Assembly (NCBI RefSeq): GCF_029051645.1
Contig: NZ_JAACFS010000002.1
Coordinates: 372,001 to 436,000 of the forward strand
Direction: 5' to 3'
Origin: Bradyrhizobium sp. CSA112
GTDB lineage: Bacteria > Pseudomonadota > Alphaproteobacteria > Rhizobiales > Xanthobacteraceae
Length of the DNA stretch: 64,000 bases
The position numbers and the translations under genes are program-made. Positions 58,711 through 64,000 of this stretch are shown here, one piece after another (position 1 is the stretch's first letter; each line of letters starts with the position of its first letter). The notes beneath the pieces are model-generated. The model was not told the DNA's origin. It did no database searches and was given only the letters and a program-made list of their open reading frames with translations.

Positions 58711-59577
58711 ATGCCATCTGCATCGTTTCTGCATCCCTCAACCAGTTCGGATAGAGCCGTGATCAATCGCCGCCATGCGCTCGGCCTTCTCACCGCCGCG
58801 AGCATTCTTCCCAACCGCAGTTTCGCCAATGTCTCCTACCAGCGCAGCGAGTTTCGCGACGATCTGGCCAAGCGCTTTTTCGATCTCGGCACGACAGGTA
58901 CCTTCGTCGGCTACAAGGTGGACGATTATTTGATCATCGCCAGCGACAAGGTCCGCTCGGGCGAGGGCAGGCTGCCGGCCTCGACGTTCAAGATTCCGAA
59001 TTCGCTGATCGCGCTGGAGACCGGCGTGGTCGAGGACCCCGACAAGGACGTCTTCAAGTGGGACGGCGTGACGCGCAACATCGAGGCCTGGAACAAGGAT
59101 CACACGCTGCGCTCGGCGATCGCTGCCTCCGTGGTGCCGGTCTATCAGGAAATTGCCCGGCGCATCGGGGCCGAGCGCATGCAGAAATATGTCGACCTGT
59201 TCGACTACGGCAACCGCGACATCGGCGGCGGCATCGATCAGTTCTGGCTGACGGGAAATTTGCGCATCGACCCGGTGCAGCAGATCGATTTCGTCGACCG
59301 GCTGCGGCGCGGCGTGCTGCCAGTGTCCAAGCGCAGCCAGGAGCTGACACGTGACATCTTGCCGGTGACGAAGGTCGGCGACGCCACCATCCGCGCCAAG
59401 AGCGGGTTGCTCGGCGCGGAGCAGGGCAAACCGTCATTGGGCTGGATGGTCGGCTGGGCGGAGAAGGGATCTTCCGCCACCGTGTTCGCCATGAACATGG
59501 ACTGCAAGGAGCAAAGCCACATCGCGGCGCGCATGACGGTCGTGCAGCAATGCCTCGCCGACATCGTGGCCTATTGA
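58711..59577 (+). CDS. Class D (OXA-type) beta-lactamase
   Basis: A 288-residue serine beta-lactamase of class D. It has STFK (S91, K94), SVV (140-142), YGN (166-168) and KSG (230-232), the four class D motifs in order. A twin-arginine-like signal (NRRHALGLLTAAS) precedes the mature part; it suggests periplasmic export. A GTG at 58759 just before INRR is an alternative start, as neither start has a good ribosome binding site. It lies in the chromosome with no mobile genes nearby, so it is likely intrinsic. Activity range cannot be told. Confidence 0.9.
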   Translation: MPSASFLHPSTSSDRAVINRRHALGLLTAASILPNRSFANVSYQRSEFRDDLAKRFFDLGTTGTFVGYKVDDYLIIASDKVRSGEGRLPASTFKIPNSLIALETGVVEDPDKDVFKWDGVTRNIEAWNKDHTLRSAIAASVVPVYQEIARRIGAERMQKYVDLFDYGNRDIGGGIDQFWLTGNLRIDPVQQIDFVDRLRRGVLPVSKRSQELTRDILPVTKVGDATIRAKSGLLGAEQGKPSLGWMVGWAEKGSSATVFAMNMDCKEQSHIAARMTVVQQCLADIVAY

Positions 59578-59600
59578 CGGGTCGATCCGGCGCATTCGCA

Positions 59601-59676
59601 AGGATGAGGACCATCGCTGCGCGCATGACGCTGACGCAACCATGCCTCGCTTACCTTGTATCGTGGCGCTTCTTTG
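59601..59676 (+). pseudogene. Probable fragment of a second class D beta-lactamase 3' end
   Basis: Reading from 59613, the translation IAARMTLTQPCLAYLVSW resembles the C-terminus of the beta-lactamase just upstream (IAARMTVVQQCLADIVAY), 11 of 18 residues. About two thirds of the nucleotides agree over 51 positions. It starts only about 35 nt after the intact gene ends. It could be a deleted paralogue, or an old partial duplication. Boundaries are approximate. Confidence 0.5.
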
Positions 59677-60165
59677 CTAACGCCGGTTCAGCGCGAGCGA
59701 GACGGACGTGACGTTAGTGCCCTGAGGTTGGATGGACACCGTCTGCCGACCGCCACGCGTCGTCAAAGACAAGTTAGCTGAAAAGCTGTCGCCTCTCGCC
59801 GCAGCCTGGACACGATCGCCGGAGGCGCGTCCGGAAAGCGTTCCGGAAGCGTTGCGGCTGGTTTCGCTCCATGAACCTGAGATCGCGCCGCCACGGTATT
59901 CAACGTCGCTTGCGAGATCGAAGTTATAGCTTGGGCTGGCACATCTTATATTGAGCCGAAGCTGCTCGCCGGCTCCGGCGACATTGTACGCTGCGCGGCA
60001 ACGCAATTGCTCCTGTTGTCCGTCCGTGGTGCTGAGCACGCCGCCACCGGACCATGTACCCGCCATGGCGGCAAAGGGGGAGACGGGTGCGGCTAGGGCC
60101 GCGCTGCCCGGCAGGGTTAGCGATGCGAGCAGCAACGCCGTTCGGGTGAGACTGGATCCAGACAT
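59677..60165 (-). CDS. Exported protein of unknown function
   Basis: A 162-residue protein with a Sec signal (MSGSSLTRTALLLASLTLPG..., cleavage after AALA). The rest is rich in Ser, Gly and short strands (FAAMAGTWSGGGVLST, then RCRAAYNVAG), like a small beta-barrel, lipocalin-like in feel. The two Cys after the signal could form a disulfide. The ATG at 60165 is preferred over an upstream extension because GGAGGG precedes it. I do not recognise a named family. Confidence 0.72.
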   Translation of the reverse strand: MSGSSLTRTALLLASLTLPGSAALAAPVSPFAAMAGTWSGGGVLSTTDGQQEQLRCRAAYNVAGAGEQLRLNIRCASPSYNFDLASDVEYRGGAISGSWSETSRNASGTLSGRASGDRVQAAARGDSFSANLSLTTRGGRQTVSIQPQGTNVTSVSLALNRR

Positions 60166-60395
60166 CTTGATGGCCCTCCATTCGGTTAGGCAATCAACGC
60201 CCAAAACCCGAGCCGGTTCATTGTTTGCGGCGCCGCCCTCGGGTCATGTGGGCGGGTTCCACCGCCACTACCCGAGCTTGAACAGCGCCAGCAGGAATTC
60301 GCTCACGGCTTTCTGCGCTTCCTTTGCGGTTACCGGATGCCGGCAGAGACGATCACGCGACGGCCGCGTTCACTTACTTTAAGCGTGCCGCCTGC
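60166..60395. other. Gene-free interval
   Basis: A 230-nt interval with no convincing gene. It contains the start region of the exported protein (minus) and the 3' flank of the DUF4260 gene. No clear terminator or repeat was found. Confidence 0.4.
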
Positions 60396-60809
60396 CTAAG
60401 CCTTGGTGGACGGCTTCCCGATCCGCCCCAGATGGGTGAAGCCGAAACCGCTGGCATATTTCAGGCCGTAGCCGAGCGCGCGGTCGAAGCCGATATGGGC
60501 CAGCCAGATCATGGCGATCGAGAGCACCAGCGGCGAGGCTGTGGCAAATCCGGTCGTCATCATCGCCATCGGCGCGAGGTAGCTATGCACGGCGTTGTAG
60601 ACGAGGGCGCCGAAACGCGGTCCCGACAGATAGGCCGCAAAGCTGAGATCGGGCACGAAGAACACCAGGGCGTAGACCCACCACGATCCGTCCCAGATAT
60701 AGTAAAGCAGCGTCATGCCGATAAAGAGCGCTAACCCCTCGAGCCGAAGCACCGCTCGCAGGCCTCCGGTAACGGCGCCTGACGTCTCGGCGCTTGCGGT
60801 ATCGGTCAT
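60396..60809 (-). CDS. DUF4260 membrane protein
   Basis: A 137-residue integral membrane protein with about four transmembrane segments (around 24-36, 45-61, 70-88, 93-110). It contains GPRFGALVYNAVHSYLAP and WLAHIGFDRALGYGLKY, characteristic of the DUF4260 family. The function is unknown. It is divergent from the propionyl-CoA carboxylase gene. Confidence 0.85.
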   Translation of the reverse strand: MTDTASAETSGAVTGGLRAVLRLEGLALFIGMTLLYYIWDGSWWVYALVFFVPDLSFAAYLSGPRFGALVYNAVHSYLAPMAMMTTGFATASPLVLSIAMIWLAHIGFDRALGYGLKYASGFGFTHLGRIGKPSTKA

Positions 60810-60943
60810 TCCATTCCCCTGATCAGGATGGGCATATAGGGCGTGCCGGATGGCGGTACCAGAGGCCGGAAGGGGGTGTTTCCCGTTCAGAAAAGGCCGT
60901 GTTAGAAGGCCCCCAAATTGTCACCTGACGGGGCGGAAGCAGC

Positions 60944-62476
60944 ATGAAGGATATCCTGGACACCCTTGAAGCACGGCGCGCCGGCGCCAAGCTCGGCGGC
61001 GGCGAGAAGCGTATCGAGGCGCAGCACGCCCGCGGAAAACTGACCGCGCGGGAGCGCATCGAGTTGCTGCTCGACAAGGGCTCGTTCGAGGAATTCGACA
61101 TGTTCGTCGAGCACCGCTCGACCGAATTCGGCATGGAAAAGACCAAGGTGCCGGGCGACGGCGTCGTCACCGGCTGGGGCACCGTCAACGGCCGCAAGAC
61201 GTTTGTCTTCGCCAAGGACTTTACCGTGTTCGGCGGCTCGCTGTCGGAAACCCACGCGCTGAAAATTACAAAACTGCAGGACATGGCGATGAAGGCGAGG
61301 GCGCCGATCATCGGCCTCTATGACGCCGGCGGCGCGCGCATCCAGGAGGGCGTTGCGGCGCTCGCCGGCTATTCCTATGTGTTCCGCCGCAACGTCATCG
61401 CCTCCGGCGTGATCCCGCAGATCTCCGTCATCATGGGCCCGTGCGCCGGCGGCGACGTCTATTCGCCGGCGATGACCGACTTCATCTTCATGGTGAAGCA
61501 CACCAGCTACATGTTCGTCACCGGTCCCGATGTGGTGAAGACCGTCACCAACGAGGTGGTCACGGCCGAGGAACTCGGCGGCGCCTCGGTGCACGCCACG
61601 CGCTCCTCGATTGCGGACGGCGCGTTCGAGAACGACGTCGAGACGCTGCTGCAGATGCGCCGGCTGATCGATTTCCTGCCATCCAACAACACCGACGGCG
61701 TGCCGGAATGGCCGAGCTTCGACGACATCGAGCGCGTGGACATGTCGCTCGACACGCTGATCCCCGACAATCCGAACAAGCCCTATGACATGAAGGAGCT
61801 GATCAGCAAGGTCGTGGACGAGGGCGACTTCTTCGAGATCTCGGAGGCGTTCGCGAAGAACATCGTCACCGGCTTCGGCCGCATCGCCGGCCGCACCGTC
61901 GGCTTCGTCGCCAACCAGCCGATGGTGCTGGCGGGCGTGCTCGATTCCGATGCGTCACGGAAGGCCGCGCGCTTCGTCCGCTTCTGCGACGCCTTCAATA
62001 TCCCGATCGTGACGTTTGTGGACGTGCCGGGCTTCCTGCCGGGGACCGCGCAGGAATATGGCGGCCTGATCAAGCACGGCGCAAAGCTGTTGTTCGCCTA
62101 TTCGCAATGCACGGTGCCGCTCGTCACCGTCATCACCCGAAAAGCCTATGGCGGCGCGTTCGACGTCATGGCCTCAAAGGAAATCGGCGCCGACATGAAC
62201 TACGCCTGGCCGACCGCGCAGATCGCCGTGATGGGCGCCAAGGGCGCGGTCGAAATCATCTTCCGCAGCGACATGAACGATCCTGGTGCGATCGCCAAGC
62301 GAACCAAGGAATACGAAGATCGCTTCCTGTCGCCGTTCATCGCCGCCGAGCGCGGCTACATCGACGACGTCATCATGCCGCATTCAACAAGGAAGCGGAT
62401 CGCCCGCGCGCTGGCGATGCTCAGGGATAAGAAGGTCGAGATGCCGGCGAAGAAGCACGACAATTTGCCGTTGTGA
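60944..62476 (+). CDS. pccB: Propionyl-CoA carboxylase beta subunit (carboxyltransferase)
   Basis: The beta subunit transfers the carboxyl group from biotin to propionyl-CoA, giving methylmalonyl-CoA in propionate and odd-chain or branched amino acid catabolism. The 510-residue product has the biotin-side oxyanion loops GGARIQEGV and [13 protein letters not shown] and the CoA-side domain with [16 protein letters not shown] and [11 protein letters not shown]. Length matches PccB rather than other ACC beta chains. The biotin-bearing alpha subunit (pccA) is not in this window. Confidence 0.92.
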   Translation: MKDILDTLEARRAGAKLGGGEKRIEAQHARGKLTARERIELLLDKGSFEEFDMFVEHRSTEFGMEKTKVPGDGVVTGWGTVNGRKTFVFAKDFTVFGGSLSETHALKITKLQDMAMKARAPIIGLYDAGGARIQEGVAALAGYSYVFRRNVIASGVIPQISVIMGPCAGGDVYSPAMTDFIFMVKHTSYMFVTGPDVVKTVTNEVVTAEELGGASVHATRSSIADGAFENDVETLLQMRRLIDFLPSNNTDGVPEWPSFDDIERVDMSLDTLIPDNPNKPYDMKELISKVVDEGDFFEISEAFAKNIVTGFGRIAGRTVGFVANQPMVLAGVLDSDASRKAARFVRFCDAFNIPIVTFVDVPGFLPGTAQEYGGLIKHGAKLLFAYSQCTVPLVTVITRKAYGGAFDVMASKEIGADMNYAWPTAQIAVMGAKGAVEIIFRSDMNDPGAIAKRTKEYEDRFLSPFIAAERGYIDDVIMPHSTRKRIARALAMLRDKKVEMPAKKHDNLPL

Positions 62477-62549
62477 GGGGCGGTAGATGCTAGGGGACAA
62501 TGCTACTGCGGTTTAGGATACCCGGGCGGCTTGGTCATGGAGCCGAAAG

Positions 62550-63077
62550 ATGGATGAGGTTGAGATTGTTAACTACGATCCGCGCTGGCCGTCATTGTTC
62601 GACGAAGAGGCCAAACGGTTGCGCGCGACACTCGATTCGTCCTTCGTATTGGGACTTGAGCATTTCGGAAGTACGGCCGTTCCCGGCTTATCCGCCAAGC
62701 CGATCATAGATATTCTGATTGCGGTCCGATCACTGGCAGACGCGCGGGCTAGCTTTGTCGAAGCCCTTCGAAATCTTGATTATATCTACTGGGCCGACAA
62801 TCCGAAGAAGGATCGAATGTTCTTCGTTAAAGGCATGCCACCCTTTGGATCGAAGCGCTCCCACCATGTGCATGTGACGGAGGTGCATGGAGAGATGTGG
62901 CAGCGGTTGGCGTTCAGAGACTATTTGCGCGTTCATCCAGAGGAAGCTGGGATTTACGAGCAGCTCAAGAGACGACTTGCAACCGAATATCAAACGGATC
63001 GCGAGGCTTATACCGACGCTAAATCCGCCTATATTGAAAGTGTGATGCGAAAGGCAATCAGCATTAGGGTGGATTAG
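62550..63077 (+). CDS. GrpB family (UPF0157) nucleotidyltransferase-fold protein
   Basis: A 175-residue GrpB/UPF0157 protein with the hallmark HFGSTAVPGLSAKPIIDI in the N-terminal third and SHHVHVTEV in the middle. The fold is of the nucleotidyltransferase type; the reaction is not known. The last codons and the stop lie inside a hairpin repeat (63067-63094), so the C-terminus SIRVD derives from the repeat. The start is the ATG at 62550, with a purine-rich stretch before. Confidence 0.87.
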   Translation: MDEVEIVNYDPRWPSLFDEEAKRLRATLDSSFVLGLEHFGSTAVPGLSAKPIIDILIAVRSLADARASFVEALRNLDYIYWADNPKKDRMFFVKGMPPFGSKRSHHVHVTEVHGEMWQRLAFRDYLRVHPEEAGIYEQLKRRLATEYQTDREAYTDAKSAYIESVMRKAISIRVD

Positions 63078-63249
63078 CGAAGCGTAGTCCGCCCTCGTGT
63101 GTGTTGGAGCTGTCGAACGGTGAGCTACGGCTTCCGCCCAGTTTAGCCGAAGGCGTAACCCACCAACATGTCTGGTGCAGATTGATTGCAGGGCAGGCTA
63201 CGCATCCGCCTTCGCTCTCCCGAGCGTCAACGGACACGCTAACCCACCC
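63067..63249 (+). repeat. Miniature inverted-repeat element overlapping the grpB 3' end
   Basis: The left end GGGTGGATTAGCG (63067-63079) matches the complement of the right end CGCTAACCCACCC (63237-63249) in 12 of 13 positions. Within it the left end also forms a 10-bp hairpin, loop GCGAAGCG, at 63067-63094. No coding sequence is inside. The element is 183 nt long. Confidence 0.65.
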
Positions 63250-63273
63250 CGCATTATTCTACAGCGAGGCGCG

Positions 63274-63735
63274 CTACGCCGCCTTGTTTTGCTGCTTCAT
63301 GAATTCCGCCGCGCGCTTCTTGAGCTCGGCAGGCGCAACGTCCTCGACGTGGGTGCCGATGTGCCAGTGATTGCCGGCCGGGTCCACCACGCCGCCGCTG
63401 CGGTCGCCATAGAACATGTCCGCGGGCTCCATCACCGACGTCCCGCCGGCCTTCAGCGCCATCTGGTAAACCGCATCCACATTGGGCACGTAGACGTGCA
63501 GCATGGCCGAAGTGGGCTTTGCGCGTTCGGAAGCATCGGAAATCATCACGACGGAATCGCCGATCTTGAGCTCCGCGTGCATGATCTTGCCGTCGGGCCG
63601 CATCATCGGCTCTAACACGAATTGCGCGCCGAATGCGTTCTTCATGAACTCGACGATCCTTTGCGCGCCGTCGACGACGAGATAAGGGGTGAGGGTGTGA
63701 TATCCTTCAGGAATGGGCTTTACTTTAGTTGCCAT
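63274..63735 (-). CDS. VOC family protein (PhnB-like)
   Basis: A 153-residue vicinal-oxygen-chelate protein of the PhnB-like subgroup. It begins MATKVKPIPEGYHTLTPYLVV and shows EFMKNAFGAQFV, LKIGDSVVMISDA and DPAGNHWHIGTHVED; the two His are consistent with a metal site. The ATG at 63735 is supported by AAGGAG upstream on the minus strand. Members include glyoxalase-like and demethylubiquinone-like proteins; no specific function is assigned. Confidence 0.9.
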   Translation of the reverse strand: MATKVKPIPEGYHTLTPYLVVDGAQRIVEFMKNAFGAQFVLEPMMRPDGKIMHAELKIGDSVVMISDASERAKPTSAMLHVYVPNVDAVYQMALKAGGTSVMEPADMFYGDRSGGVVDPAGNHWHIGTHVEDVAPAELKKRAAEFMKQQNKAA

Positions 63736-63928
63736 CGCTGTCTCCTTTGGTTTGGATGACGCCTGCAGCAGAACGACCCAACATCCCCTTGTCTTTTGGA
63801 TTTTCACGCGGTTGTTTGTAGAAAGTGTGACGGGCCGCGACGGCGGGTCGGGTACGTGGGCGCTCGCGCTAGAGGGGTTCCGCGTTATCTTGCTTCTCGG
63901 AACAATAGGAAGTCGCGCTGACCATTCC
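63736..63928. other. Gene-free interval
   Basis: The 193-nt region upstream of the VOC gene, presumably with its promoter. I see no RNA gene, and no repeat matching those elsewhere in the window. Confidence 0.4.
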
Positions 63929-64000
63929 TCAACGCGACACCAGCGGAACAAAATCGTATTCGCCGACGCCTTGCAGAACCAGGAAGGTGAGCGACGTCGT
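63929..64000 (-). CDS. C-terminal end of a gene cut by the window edge
   Basis: On the minus strand the open frame ends in TGA at 63929-63931 and gives TTSLTFLVLQGVGEYDFVPL plus VSR. The composition is protein-like and GC-rich at third positions. Too little is present to name a family. It would be the upstream neighbour, in the same direction as the VOC gene. Confidence 0.45.
   Translation of the reverse strand, partial: TTSLTFLVLQGVGEYDFVPLVSR

Overview
The window is GC-rich alphaproteobacterial chromosome, most likely Bradyrhizobium or a close relative in Nitrobacteraceae. This rests on protein sequence character, the long str-S10-spc-alpha ribosomal run lacking rpmJ, infA and rpsD, the ATP12 gene, and families of intergenic palindromes of a kind I recall from Bradyrhizobium. 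The genus is an inference; the order-level placement is firm.

Layout. 1-14.7 kb is the L11-L1 / L10-L12 / RNA polymerase region: rplK-rplA, rplJ-rplL, rpoB, rpoC. It is interrupted between rplA and rplJ by a 3.5-kb block holding a 2-hydroxyacid dehydrogenase and a three-gene ECF41 sigma factor module on the minus strand. That module has a promoter matching the ECF41 consensus. 14.7-21.5 kb is accessory: a LuxR-type regulator, a flavin amine oxidase/methyltransferase fusion, an ABC exporter with acidic tails at both ends, and a frameshifted, truncated flavoprotein remnant. 21.5-40.5 kb is rpsL, rpsG, fusA, tuf, then 21 ribosomal protein genes from rpsJ to rplO, then secY, adk, rpsM, rpsK, rpoA and rplQ. 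Here adk carries a lysine/alanine-rich, histone H1-like tail of about 93 residues. Two related hairpin repeats sit inside this run, after tuf and after rpsM.

40.5-64 kb is mixed. It contains small VOC, Gre-like, DUF1330 and DUF1236 proteins; a Gly/Tyr-rich exported protein; an amidase with a tripartite-tricarboxylate-type (Bug) binding protein; an oxidoreductase divergent from an HxlR regulator; an overlapping HtrA protease - RarA - TPR operon; an esterase; and an RluC-type pseudouridine synthase. Then comes a repeat-bounded patch with an exported amidohydrolase and an isochorismatase-like protein, followed by the ATP12 chaperone, a FliK-like/orphan FlhB C-domain pair, a class D beta-lactamase, propionyl-CoA carboxylase beta subunit, a GrpB protein and a second VOC protein.

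The genes of the first 40 kb form the translation/transcription core and are presumably growth-rate controlled. The most unusual items are the amine oxidase-methyltransferase/acidic exporter pair, the H1-tailed adenylate kinase, the FliK/FlhB-C pair away from any flagellar cluster, and the duplicated rluC 3' end abutting an 87-bp mobile-looking palindrome. No rRNA, tRNA, CRISPR array or intact transposase gene was found.
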